Part shown: piece after piece, positions 7,268 to 15,069 of the stretch
Position numbering within the stretch: the stretch's first letter is position 1
Layout: each line of letters opens with the position of its first letter
NCBI GenBank assembly: GCA_030592105.1
Contig: JAUVKE010000007.1
Coordinates: 1-21,356 of the forward strand
Source: Desulfobacteraceae bacterium
GTDB taxonomy: Bacteria > Desulfobacterota > Desulfobacteria > Desulfobacterales > BuS5
Direction: 5' to 3'
Length of the DNA stretch: 21,356 nt
Translations under genes and position numbers: made by a program
The notes under the pieces: model-generated
Told to the model about the DNA's origin: nothing
The model's input: the letters and a program-made list of their open reading frames with translations, nothing else
Database searches by the model: none

Positions 7268-7810
7268 CTATTTTTTCACAAAACCATCAGATTTTAGATC
7301 CAATGAATATTTTTGTCGCACCCTGGTTAAAAAATTCAGCATTTTTTCATCAGAATAATCAGGATAAGTCCAGGGAAGCTTCTGGAATCCGCCCTCCGTG
7401 TAGATCAGAGTTAAATCAGCGTAAATTCCTTTCCCGATATAAATTCTGTGGGTATAATTTTTTCCTGTTGCAAGAACAAACCGTGCGTGGATCATATAGC
7501 CTGGGTCTATATTTACCAGACGGTTACCATGCTTTAAATAATTCTGTTCACAAGCGTTAGTCGCAAGTTTAATCTCCGAAAGATCAGATTGCCTGATTAA
7601 TTTTTTAAAAGCAAGTACTCTTTTAAAAAGAGGAGTTCCCATTTCCCGTTGATAATATTCTGTATAATCAAATGGAAACCATGAACTTATAATATCAATC
7701 TGACCAAATTTTTCTTCAAGATCTTTTGCCACGCATGAAAGAAGATTTTTATCTTTTAGAAACAAACTTATTACAAGTTTTGCCGACTGGGGAGGAATAG
7801 GTATGCTCAT
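7268..7810 (-). CDS. DUF4416 family protein
   Basis: This 180-residue soluble protein has the features of DUF4416, a family of unknown function common in deltaproteobacteria. Visible features are the N-terminal A-K-L-V-I-S-L-F (10-17), W-F-P-F-D-Y-T-E-Y-Y (44-53), where two aromatic-acidic clusters meet, and I-D-P-G-Y (101-105). A C-terminal T-Y-P-D-Y (148-152) precedes a charged helix. There are no signal peptide, membrane segment or catalytic motif that I recognise. It follows the Trm112-like gene by 12 bp on the same strand, so they are likely co-transcribed. Two inverted repeat copies flank this pair. The function is unknown. Confidence 0.8.
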   Translation of the reverse strand: MSIPIPPQSAKLVISLFLKDKNLLSCVAKDLEEKFGQIDIISSWFPFDYTEYYQREMGTPLFKRVLAFKKLIRQSDLSEIKLATNACEQNYLKHGNRLVNIDPGYMIHARFVLATGKNYTHRIYIGKGIYADLTLIYTEGGFQKLPWTYPDYSDEKMLNFLTRVRQKYSLDLKSDGFVKK

Positions 7811-7822
7811 TCTACTCGTATA

Positions 7823-7996
7823 TCAATTGTGCAATGGTTTTGCTTCTTCAATCAGCATGATGGGAATACCATCTTTTATTTCATAAAAAAGTTCACAAGG
7901 CTCACAAATCAATCTGTCATTTTCTTTATCTAAATTTATACTTCCCCTGCACTTTGGGCAGACAAGTATATTAATGAGTTCCTGATCTATAGTCAT
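7823..7996 (-). CDS. Trm112-like zinc ribbon protein (UPF0434 type)
   Basis: This is a small Trm112/YcaR-type protein of 57 residues counted from the ATG at 7996; a TTG at 8011 would add five residues. It has a zinc-binding C-P-K-C pair near the N-terminus and C-E-P-C about 18 residues later, then the typical L-F-Y-E-I-K-D-G-I-P-I-M-L. Eukaryotic and archaeal Trm112 activates several methyltransferases acting on tRNA, rRNA and release factors; the role of bacterial homologues is less clear. Here it lies upstream of the DUF4416 gene. Confidence 0.85.
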   Translation of the reverse strand: MTIDQELINILVCPKCRGSINLDKENDRLICEPCELFYEIKDGIPIMLIEEAKPLHN

Positions 7997-8110
7997 AATA
8001 TTTTTTCTCAAAGTTTATGAATACCATAGATTTGTCATCTGAATAAATTCATAACAGCATATAATTAATATATTAAAAACCATCCAAACCTGCTTAATTA
8101 TATAGATCGT

Positions 8111-8198
8111 TACATAAATAATTTCACTCCGGTATCGGCCGCCTGCGTATTATAATACACTCTTTTTTTCTGACCTTGTACTAAATTTTAAAATAGGT
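8111..8198 (-). repeat. Roughly 90-bp dispersed repeat, copy B (inverted)
   Basis: Read on the minus strand this matches copy A (7051-7142) from its 5' block through the GTATTATAATAC palindrome core to the block ending in GAAATTATTTATGT. It is diverged by scattered substitutions and small gaps. With copy A it brackets the Trm112-like and DUF4416 genes as an inverted pair. Confidence 0.75.
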
Positions 8199-8414
8199 TT
8201 ATTCTTTAACAATCTATAAAATGAAAATACTGTTCCGTTAAAAATCAGATTTCATGATATTCTGAATATACAAAAAGGTTAAACCAATATCAAACATTCC
8301 TCAATTTATTTACTTTTCTACCTACATAACAAAAAAATTCCAATTTATCAATTTTTTTAAATTTTTATAACCATGAAGTTTAAACTTCCTCGAAATTTTC
8401 AGGGTCAATTTTAG

Positions 8415-8442
8415 TTGACAAATGTTCAGTAACTTATATAGA
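8415..8442 (+). promoter_or_regulatory. Possible sigma-70 promoter upstream of the acyl-CoA dehydrogenase
   Basis: TTGACA (8415-8420) and TATAGA (8437-8442) are separated by 16 nt. A small dyad GTCAA/TTGAC overlaps the -35 box. The distance of about 280 bp to the gene and the intervening repeat lower confidence. Confidence 0.35.
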
Positions 8443-8512
8443 ACTATCAGTTAGTACCTTACTATATGGTTTTCTGTCACAAAAAATAAGAAAATCGTTA
8501 TATGATATCAGC

Positions 8513-8662
8513 TGTCAGTTGTCAGTAAAAGCATATCAATATAAATTTGTGTTCTTAATTTTTCACAAGAACCTTTTGAATATGTAGAAACCTGGCAAAA
8601 TATTTTTCTGAATCTCGTTCCTAACCTCCAGTGCTGACAACTGACAACTGCGGCTTTGCCGC
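8513..8662. repeat. MITE-like element with 13-bp inverted ends and a GC hairpin
   Basis: TGTCAGTTGTCAG (8513-8525) and its exact reverse complement CTGACAACTGACA (8634-8646) bound about 134 bp. The right arm is followed at once by the hairpin GCGGC-TTT-GCCGC (8650-8662). There is no reading frame inside. The layout suggests a miniature transposable element or a paired regulatory repeat. Confidence 0.6.
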
Positions 8663-8719
8663 GTTAGTAGTCTAAACATAAAATCAATTTGCTAATCCTT
8701 AATTACGAAAGAGGGGAAT

Positions 8720-9880
8720 ATGGATTTTAGTTTTACAAAGAAACAGGAAAAATTTCGCCTGGATGTTAGGGAATTTTTGCAAAATGAAGAAAAAAAATCG
8801 TTATTAAAAAAAAGAAGCAATTATTTCCTTGAAGTATCGGACCAGGCTTTTTCAAAAAAACTGGTTAAAAAAGGATGGATGTGCCTCACCTGGCCCACAA
8901 AATATGGCGGAGCAGGTAAATCGTATGTTGACAGGGCTGTTTTAATGGAAGAATTACTTAAATTTAATGCTCCATTATTATATCATATGTTGGGTGAACG
9001 GCAAATAGGGCCTGCGTTATTACATTATGGAAGCGACGATTTAAAGAATGAATTTCTCCCTAAAATATCCAACGCCGATATTTCAATGTGCGTTGGAATC
9101 AGTGAACCGGATTCGGGATCTGATGTGGGGTCAATCTCCACAACCGCAGTCAAAGACGGTGATTATTACATTATCAACGGCCAGAAAATATGGACAACAA
9201 ATGCTCACAATGCTGACTATATATGGCTTGTGGTCAATACAGACCCTGATTTACCAAAGTACAAAAATCTGTCTGAAATGATAGTAGATCTTAGCTTACC
9301 CGGGGTTACTGTAACTCCAATCTATAATATGATAGGGGTTCATTGCTTTAATAATGTTTTTTTTGATAATGCCCGGGTTCACAAACGTTTCATGGTTGGA
9401 GAAGAGAACAGAGGCTTCTATAATATAATGTCCCAGGTAGATTATGAACGGGCAGGCCTGGAACGTCTTATGCAAAATTACCCTGTGCTGGAAAATTTGC
9501 GTCAGTTTGTTCAAAAAAATGATTCTTTATCAAAAGATTCACTAACAAGGGATAAAATGGCGCAGCTTGAAATTGAATTTGAGGTGGGAAGACTTCTGTG
9601 TTACAGGGTTGCCTGGACCATTGATCAGGGAATTATTCCCAACAAAGAGGCTGCCATAAGTAAATGCTTCAGCACCCATTTTGAACAGGAGCTTGGGGAT
9701 ATGGCAACCCAGATACTCGGTGAGTTCGGGCAGGTCATGCCTGATTATCCGGAAGCTCCCTTTGAAGGTGATATTGCTGAGTCATTTTTATGGAGTCCTT
9801 CTTATACCATTCAGGGGGGAACAACAGAAGTGCTCAAGGGTATTATTGCTACCCGCGGATTAGGACTTTCTTTTAAATAA
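8720..9880 (+). CDS. Acyl-CoA dehydrogenase
   Basis: This flavoprotein of the acyl-CoA dehydrogenase superfamily introduces a C2=C3 double bond into a CoA thioester and passes electrons to electron-transfer flavoprotein. The order is an N-terminal helical domain (1-120), FAD-contact strands with M-C-V-G-I-S-E-P-D-S-G-S-D (123-135) and K-I-W-T-T (156-160), and a C-terminal helical domain ending I-Q-G-G-T-T-E (364-370). The glutamate of the usual Y-E-G-T base is replaced by G366. E243 in D-Y-E-R could take over, as in isovaleryl-CoA-dehydrogenase-type members. The ATG follows an AGAGGGGA ribosome site. It lies 196 bp before an acyl-CoA synthetase on the same strand. The substrate cannot be told from sequence. 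Confidence 0.93.
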   Translation: MDFSFTKKQEKFRLDVREFLQNEEKKSLLKKRSNYFLEVSDQAFSKKLVKKGWMCLTWPTKYGGAGKSYVDRAVLMEELLKFNAPLLYHMLGERQIGPALLHYGSDDLKNEFLPKISNADISMCVGISEPDSGSDVGSISTTAVKDGDYYIINGQKIWTTNAHNADYIWLVVNTDPDLPKYKNLSEMIVDLSLPGVTVTPIYNMIGVHCFNNVFFDNARVHKRFMVGEENRGFYNIMSQVDYERAGLERLMQNYPVLENLRQFVQKNDSLSKDSLTRDKMAQLEIEFEVGRLLCYRVAWTIDQGIIPNKEAAISKCFSTHFEQELGDMATQILGEFGQVMPDYPEAPFEGDIAESFLWSPSYTIQGGTTEVLKGIIATRGLGLSFK

Positions 9881-9909
9881 AAAGTCTATTTTATTCAAAC
9901 ACGATTCAA

Positions 9910-9970
9910 GTAGGGGCGGATTCCATATCCGCCCAAAATAATATGGGGCAGAAATGGATTCTGCCCCTAC
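9910..9970. repeat. Composite REP-like palindrome
   Basis: Outer arms GTAGGGGC (9910-9917) and GCCCCTAC (9963-9970) enclose two hairpins. The first is GGGCGGAT/ATCCGCCC (9914-9921 and 9927-9934) with a 5-nt loop. The second is GGGGCAGAA/TTCTGCCCC (9945-9953 and 9959-9967) with a 5-nt loop. This is the architecture of paired REP units (BIME-like). It sits between the dehydrogenase and synthetase genes. Confidence 0.75.
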
Positions 9971-10076
9971 ACCAGCCATAACAGTAAAATTATTTATATG
10001 AAAGTCCAAACCATATTCACGAAATCAAGGTCTATATGATCAGAATTTTTTTTAATTTTTGTAAGGTAAGAAACAG

Positions 10077-12443
10077 ATGCTTAATAACAGTAAAATTTCA
10101 ATAGATAGCGGCTCCTTTTCATCGTTGGATTGTCAGTCGGACAAGAATGATAAATACAAATCCCATAAACTTTACAGGCTTTTTTATCCCAGATCCATTG
10201 CTGTAGTGGGGGCTTCAAAAAATATTAATTATGGAGCAGGTTCATTTATATATGGGTTCAATAAATTTAAATATTCTGAAATCGGGAACATATATCCTGT
10301 TAATCCAAAATATGCAGATCAGAAATTACATGGCCACACATGCTATGCATCACTTAAGGATCTTCCTGAGTCGCCGGATTATATTTTTTGCGGCCTCCCG
10401 GCTGCCAAGGCTCCGGATCTTCTTCAGCAGGCAATTGAGGTGAATGCCAAATTCATGATGCTTTTCACTTCCGGCTTTGGTGAATTGGGAACAGCAACAG
10501 GCAGAGCCCTCCATGATGAAGTTATTTCGATTTTAAATTCGGATGACAATAAAAATGGGAAGGGAGAGAAACGGCTGAGGATTATAGGCCCCAACTGTCT
10601 TGGGGTTTATAATCCAGCGGGAAGAATGACGATTTTCCATGACCAGATAAATCGTACAGATGGGACAGTCGGTGTAATCTCCCAGTCAGGAGGACAGATT
10701 GGAAGTCTCATAGATTATTTATCATATCGTAATATTTTCGTTAATAAGGGGATCTCCATGGGGAACATGCTTGATGTGCATATCTCCGAAATACTCGATT
10801 TTTATGGAGAAAACCCGGCCATAAAAGCAATTGTATGCTATATGGAAGGATTGCCAGAAAATACCGGAAGATCTACTTTTGAAGTTATCAAAAAAGTAAC
10901 AAAAAAAAAGCCTGTAATTATATGGAAAGCAGGGAGGATAAAAGAGTCCCTTGCAGCGGTCTCTTCACACACAGGAGCACTGGCTGGAAACAACAGAATT
11001 TTTTTATCGGCCATGGAGCAGGCAGGGGCTGTGACTGCAGATTCCCTTGAATCTGCATTTGATGCTGTATCTTCTCTTAGTCTTTATTCTGATCTCATCG
11101 ATAAAAAAGTATCTGAAATTCAAAGTAATGATCCTGCCAAAATTGATGAAAATTATCCTGTTCCCCTGAATTTTGAATTTAAGACAGCCATAGCAGTCAC
11201 AGGAGGCGGCTTTTCTGTAACAATTATTGATACCTTTGGCCATAACGGGATTAAAAAAGCCGATTTCAACTCTTTAACGACAAAAAAATTAGCTGAAATT
11301 TTACCTGGCATTAACACATTTATCGTAAATCCCATTGACATGGGAGATAAGGGTATGTTCCCTGATATATTTAAGAGGACTCTTGAACTGTGCATGGCAG
11401 ATGAAAATGTGAACATTCTGGTTACTGCATTTGAAGTTGAAAAATATGCCGTATTTAAGGAATGGATCAATGATCCGGATTTGGAAAAGAAGCATGCACG
11501 TATTATTAAAGAAGTCTCCCTGAAATATAATAAACCGATTATAATTATTGTTCCTGAAACAAATATAAGCAAAGAATCCCATGCTTTACGCCTTGAATTC
11601 AAAAAAATGCTCAGAGATATTAATATTCCCTGCTTCCCGACTATAAAGCGGGCTGCCGCTGCCACCCTGGCATTACAGCTGCAGATAAGAAACAGATTAA
11701 TAAAAGGTGAATCAGCCCCCTTACCCCACCAGGCTATCCTGGAACCAAAGAGTATGCTGGAAGCAAAGACTATAATAGATAAGGCCGGAGAAGAAAAATT
11801 CGAATCGATTTCTGAATATAACGCAAAAAAGGTGCTGGCATATTATGGGATTCCCGTTGCAGGGGAAAAACTGATCAAATCAGAAAAAGATTTAATCCCT
11901 GCTGTTTCGGATATAGGTTATCCCCTTGTAATGAAAGCCTGTTCACCGGAAATTCAGCACAAAACAGAACAGGGTCTGGTCATAACAGATATCAGAAATG
12001 AGATGGAAGCAAAAGCTGCCTGCAAAAAACTTATCAGCGCAACAAAAGATGAAAAATGTGAAATTCTTGTTCAAAAGATGGTTAAGGGAAAAAGAGAACT
12101 TGTAATGGGCCTGATCAACGATAACCAGTTCGGTCCATCTATTATGATGGGAATTGGCGGAATATTTACAGAAGTATTTAATGATGTAACCTTTAGAATG
12201 GCTCCTCTGGATAAAAAAACAGCCTTTGAAATGCTCGATGATTTTAAAGCCAGTAATATTTTAAACGGAGTTCGCGGTCTTAAACCTGCAGATAAAAATG
12301 AGCTGGCAGAGATGCTCATAGCCCTGGGAAGAATAGGAATGGAGAATAAATCCATTGCAGCAATCGATATCAACCCTGTAATTATCAGTGATGGGAGACC
12401 CGTGGCAGTGGACGCCCTGATTCAGATTAATCAGATTACCTGA
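10077..12443 (+). CDS. NDP-forming acyl-CoA synthetase (fused alpha-beta)
   Basis: This 788-residue enzyme converts acyl-CoA, ADP and phosphate to the free acid, ATP and CoA, or the reverse. Its domains are a CoA-binding Rossmann domain with S-I-A-V-V-G-A-S (40-47), a succinyl-CoA-ligase-like part with I-G-P-N-C-L-G (170-176) and I-S-Q-S-G-G (201-206), and the phosphohistidine site S-S-H-T-G-A (296-301, H298). A second ligase domain lies around 368-540, followed by a C-terminal ATP-grasp domain (about 575-785) with I-Q-H-K-T-E (626-631, second histidine H628) and I-D-I-N-P (764-768). The roughly 35-residue N-terminal tail is extra compared with short relatives. A weak ribosome site precedes the ATG. 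The adjoining dehydrogenase suggests acyl-CoA breakdown with ATP gain; the acyl group is unknown. Confidence 0.93.
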   Translation: MLNNSKISIDSGSFSSLDCQSDKNDKYKSHKLYRLFYPRSIAVVGASKNINYGAGSFIYGFNKFKYSEIGNIYPVNPKYADQKLHGHTCYASLKDLPESPDYIFCGLPAAKAPDLLQQAIEVNAKFMMLFTSGFGELGTATGRALHDEVISILNSDDNKNGKGEKRLRIIGPNCLGVYNPAGRMTIFHDQINRTDGTVGVISQSGGQIGSLIDYLSYRNIFVNKGISMGNMLDVHISEILDFYGENPAIKAIVCYMEGLPENTGRSTFEVIKKVTKKKPVIIWKAGRIKESLAAVSSHTGALAGNNRIFLSAMEQAGAVTADSLESAFDAVSSLSLYSDLIDKKVSEIQSNDPAKIDENYPVPLNFEFKTAIAVTGGGFSVTIIDTFGHNGIKKADFNSLTTKKLAEILPGINTFIVNPIDMGDKGMFPDIFKRTLELCMADENVNILVTAFEVEKYAVFKEWINDPDLEKKHARIIKEVSLKYNKPIIIIVPETNISKESHALRLEFKKMLRDINIPCFPTIKRAAAATLALQLQIRNRLIKGESAPLPHQAILEPKSMLEAKTIIDKAGEEKFESISEYNAKKVLAYYGIPVAGEKLIKSEKDLIPAVSDIGYPLVMKACSPEIQHKTEQGLVITDIRNEMEAKAACKKLISATKDEKCEILVQKMVKGKRELVMGLINDNQFGPSIMMGIGGIFTEVFNDVTFRMAPLDKKTAFEMLDDFKASNILNGVRGLKPADKNELAEMLIALGRIGMENKSIAAIDINPVIISDGRPVAVDALIQINQIT

Positions 12444-12463
12444 TTAATGATCTTTATGAAAAA

Positions 12464-12493
12464 TCAGTACTCCGGTGAAAACCGGTGTACTGA
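12464..12493 (+). terminator. Hairpin with GAAA loop after the synthetase gene
   Basis: The stem TCAGTAC-T-CCGGT and ACCGG-T-GTACTGA (12 pairs, one T/T mismatch) closes on a GAAA tetraloop at 12477-12480. It begins 20 nt past the stop codon. No T-run follows, so it may be a message-end stabiliser or a Rho-independent-like end that needs factors. Confidence 0.55.
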
Positions 12494-12707
12494 TAAATTT
12501 GAATTATACAAACAGGTTCAACGGTTTAATCAGGCCACACCTGTTGCTTGCTTAAAATCAGCACAGCTAAACAGTTACAAAATTTTTATGTACAGACCTC
12601 GAAAATTATAAATTAAATAGAAATGCATATACACAATGATTTATTGAACAGGCACAAGCAAAAAGATTGATAAAACATATATATATATATGGTGGTCTAT
12701 CATATCA

Positions 12708-12733
12708 GGGCAGGCACAGGGGCCTGCCCCTAC
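12708..12733. repeat. REP-like hairpin
   Basis: GGGCAGGC (12708-12715) pairs with GCCTGCCC (12722-12729), and the unit ends in GCCCCTAC (12726-12733). That is the same outer end as the composite palindrome at 9910-9970, so both likely belong to one REP-like family. Confidence 0.65.
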
Positions 12734-12892
12734 GATTGTTTTCACAAGGCATTGGGATTTCCCCTGTCCAAATTCTATTTTCCAGGATTATCCATGATAT
12801 ATTTGCGAAGTTGGTTCGTCACCTGTTTTAAAAGGAAGGTGTCCAAAAAATTATTCTTAAAATGCTGTTTTTACCGAGGTTTGATGTAAAAT

Positions 12893-12962
12893 TTTTCAGT
12901 AGTGTCCGATTAAACTCCCCGTATTTTCTTTTTAACAATTTTCTAACCGACACTACTGAAAA
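12893..12962. repeat. 70-bp element with terminal inverted repeats (MITE-like)
   Basis: TTTTCAGTAGTGTC (12893-12906) is exactly inverted at 12949-12962, and similarity continues inward with mismatches for about eight more bases. The inner 40 nt hold no gene. The right end overlaps the 3' end of the sensor kinase gene and provides its final codons and stop. Confidence 0.75.
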
Positions 12963-14376
12963 TTTCTGGTAAAATCAAAATGACCTTTGTCCCCTTATGG
13001 AGCTGGCTTTTAATGTTGATGGTTCCCTGGTGGGCTTTGACAATCGATTGGCATATACTTAAACCCAGACCAAACCCTCCTGAACCGCGGGTTCGTGATT
13101 TGTCGGCTCTGTAAAATCGATCGAAAAGATAAGGGAGATCATCTTTTGAAATCCCAATCCCATTATCTTCTATCATAATCTCTACATTATGATTTTTCAA
13201 TTGAGCCGTAATTTTTATTTTTCCTTTGTCAGGAGTAAATTTTATGGCATTGTCAATCAAATTGACAAACAGCCTCTTTAATTCAACCTCATTTCCATAC
13301 ATTAACAGAGCATCAGGACATTCAAAATTAAATGCAATGTTTTTCTGCTTTGCCAGTATGTTAAAAGCGCTCCACAGCTCCCCAAGCAGGCTGGATATGT
13401 TTAATTTTTTCATTGAATTTTTTTTCTCCGGCTCTTCGTTATGGGAAAGAAGGAGAAGATCATTAACAAGCCTGGTTATCGAATCAAGCTCTTTTAAGTT
13501 ATTGGCAAAAGCTTCCTGATATTCTTCTAAAGTACGTTTTTTTGATAGTATAACCTCGGTTGAGCATTTAATAACAGCAATGGGGGTACGCAGTTCATGG
13601 GCCGCATCTGCTGTAAATTGAGAATTTTTTTTAAATGCCTCTTCCAAATGGCTCAGCATCATATTTATTGTATCAGCAAGGCGATCAAGTTCATCCTTTG
13701 TTCCTCTGATGGGAAGCCTTTTTTCAAGGCTGGATGCAGTAATTTGCTTTGTCGCGTTGTTGATCTTATTAATATGCTTAAGATTTTGCCTGGCAAAAAT
13801 CCAGCCTCCTGTGGAGCCGAAAATAATTGAGAGAATAAAGGCGATACCAAGATTTCGCCTGAAGTTTCTAACGCTTTTTTCCATACGCCGGAGATAGGTT
13901 GTAACCTGGATAATATATTTTACATCGTTATTTTCTTTATAAAAAAATGTACATACACGAAAAGGTGATTTTTTATAAGATATCTTTAAAGTGCTTTGTA
14001 TAAATTTTTGATTTGCCTGGGGCAAGGAGGGAGTTGTAAAGGGAAAAGATTGACCCTTGATCTTCGGAACTGGAGAAATAATATCCCCATCCCTGTTTAA
14101 AACCTGAAAAATAATTTTGTAAAATTTTCTATTGCCAAGTGTTTTCGTAAAATTTTCAATCCCAAGCCGCAGATTGTCGGGATTTTTCGATAATAATTCA
14201 GTAAGTTCAAAAGCTTCGTCCATAAGCATTCTGTCGATTTCTTTTAAAATATTATGCCTGAATCTGTAATCAAGAAATAGAAAAACAAATATTATTATTA
14301 TTAAAAATGAAAAAGAAAACTGGCATGCCAGTTTAAAATCGATGCGGTTGAAGAATTTATTTTTTTTTAATAACAT
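12943..14376 (-). CDS. Sensor histidine kinase (heavy-metal/CusS-PmrB-like architecture)
   Basis: This 477-residue inner-membrane sensor has TM1 at about 20-36, a periplasmic domain at about 37-174, TM2 at about 175-196 and a HAMP linker at about 196-248. The phosphoacceptor helix carries F-T-A-D-A-A-H-E-L-R-T-P (254-265, H260). The ATPase domain shows N-L-I-D-N-A (372-377), D-N-G-I-G (404-408) and G-F-G-L-G-L-S (434-440). Just after TM1 the periplasmic side has E54, E57 and E60 spaced by three, resembling ExxE metal sites of PmrB; that is only suggestive. Its ATG lies inside the regulator gene (20-nt overlap), so the pair is coupled. The final F-S-S-V-G and stop come from a repeat element. 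The signal is unknown. Confidence 0.95.
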   Translation of the reverse strand: MLLKKNKFFNRIDFKLACQFSFSFLIIIIFVFLFLDYRFRHNILKEIDRMLMDEAFELTELLSKNPDNLRLGIENFTKTLGNRKFYKIIFQVLNRDGDIISPVPKIKGQSFPFTTPSLPQANQKFIQSTLKISYKKSPFRVCTFFYKENNDVKYIIQVTTYLRRMEKSVRNFRRNLGIAFILSIIFGSTGGWIFARQNLKHINKINNATKQITASSLEKRLPIRGTKDELDRLADTINMMLSHLEEAFKKNSQFTADAAHELRTPIAVIKCSTEVILSKKRTLEEYQEAFANNLKELDSITRLVNDLLLLSHNEEPEKKNSMKKLNISSLLGELWSAFNILAKQKNIAFNFECPDALLMYGNEVELKRLFVNLIDNAIKFTPDKGKIKITAQLKNHNVEIMIEDNGIGISKDDLPYLFDRFYRADKSRTRGSGGFGLGLSICQSIVKAHQGTINIKSQLHKGTKVILILPEIFSSVG

Positions 14377-15028
14377 ACCCGACGCCCTTAACAGTACAAA
14401 TCAATTCAGGTGAAAAACCTTTATCAATTTTGGCACGCAAATGATTAACATGTACATCAATGATATTGGTCATTGAATCAAAATCATAATTCCAGACATG
14501 CTCCAAAATCATTGTACGTGTCATAACCTGTCCGTAATGCACCATTAAATATTCAAGAAGAGCATACTCTTTGGGAGTAAGATCAATTGATTTTTCCCCC
14601 CTTTGAACCTCCCTGGTACTTTGATTAAGAACCAGATCTGCTATTTTTATAATTGGTGATCTTTTTTGCACATTCCGCCGCAAAATGGCTTTTATCCGTG
14701 CCAGAAGCTCAAGAAAAGAAAAAGGTTTTACAATATAATCATCAGCTCCCAAATTCAACCCGTCTATAATACAGGTCTGTGAATCCTTAGCTGATAAAAA
14801 TATAACCGGTGTGTTATTGCCATCTTCCCTCAGACGCCGCAAAATTTCATCGCCTCGCATTTTAGGAAGCATGATGTCAAGAATAATCAGATCATAATTT
14901 TCATTGTGCGCAAAATAAAATCCATCTTCTCCGTTTTTTGCAACATCAACACTAAAAGAGTTTTCCTTTAACCCCTTTTCTATGAAATGAGCCAGGCTGT
15001 TATCATCTTCTACTAATAAAATTCTCAT
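14357..15028 (-). CDS. OmpR/PhoB-family response regulator
   Basis: This is the DNA-binding partner of the overlapping kinase. Counted from the ATG at 15028 it has 223 residues; a GTG four codons upstream is possible but the M-R-I-L-L-V-E-D-D start is the family norm. The receiver domain (1-118) has acidic D8 and D9, the phosphorylated aspartate D51 in L-D-I-M-L-P, S79 and K101 in V-K-P-F. The winged-helix domain (about 125-222) has the recognition helix N-I-I-D-V-H-V-N-H-L-R-A-K (188-200) and the C-terminal hairpin V-K-G-V-G-Y. A dyad lies directly upstream at 15047-15066. The best guess from context is control of envelope genes such as the nearby arn operon, as with PmrA, unproven. Confidence 0.95.
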   Translation of the reverse strand: MRILLVEDDNSLAHFIEKGLKENSFSVDVAKNGEDGFYFAHNENYDLIILDIMLPKMRGDEILRRLREDGNNTPVIFLSAKDSQTCIIDGLNLGADDYIVKPFSFLELLARIKAILRRNVQKRSPIIKIADLVLNQSTREVQRGEKSIDLTPKEYALLEYLMVHYGQVMTRTMILEHVWNYDFDSMTNIIDVHVNHLRAKIDKGFSPELICTVKGVGYVIKKK

Positions 15029-15046
15029 TATGCAAAACACTGTTTT

Positions 15047-15066
15047 AGCTACAACATATTGTAGCT
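15047..15066. promoter_or_regulatory. Dyad upstream of the response regulator gene
   Basis: AGCTACAA (15047-15054) and TTGTAGCT (15059-15066) form a perfect 8-bp dyad around CATA. A TATAAT -10-like box on the minus strand is at 15069-15074, so the dyad would cover the transcription start. It could be an autoregulatory operator or a leader hairpin. The core resembles ACAACAT-type sequences upstream of arnT. Confidence 0.45.
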
Positions 15067-15069
15067 TAA

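Larger units (their letters stand above)
7997..8719. other. Gene-free stretch before the acyl-CoA dehydrogenase
   Basis: About 720 bp of AT-rich sequence without a credible gene. It holds inverted copy B of the dispersed repeat (8111-8198), a possible promoter (8415-8442) and a 150-bp element bounded by 13-bp inverted repeats (8513-8646) with an attached GC-rich hairpin. Confidence 0.6.
12444..12942. other. Gene-free stretch between convergent genes
   Basis: This stretch of about 500 bp lies between the ends of the synthetase and the sensor kinase, which converge here. It holds a terminator-like hairpin (12464-12493), a small repeat shared with the arnC end (12527-12547), a REP-like hairpin (12708-12733) and most of a 70-bp element with terminal inverted repeats. 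No credible gene is seen. Confidence 0.65.

Noticed and set aside
7051..8198. CRISPR array formed by the repeated blocks near 7100-8200.
   Set aside because: Copies are few, of unequal length, in both orientations and not regularly spaced, and no cas genes are present.
11153..11665. Open frame of 170 codons opposite the acyl-CoA synthetase.
   Set aside because: It is a shadow of a conserved gene; its composition reflects the complementary strand.
12689..12889. Open frame of 66 codons in the gap after the synthetase.
   Set aside because: It covers a REP-like hairpin and has no ribosome site or protein-like pattern.
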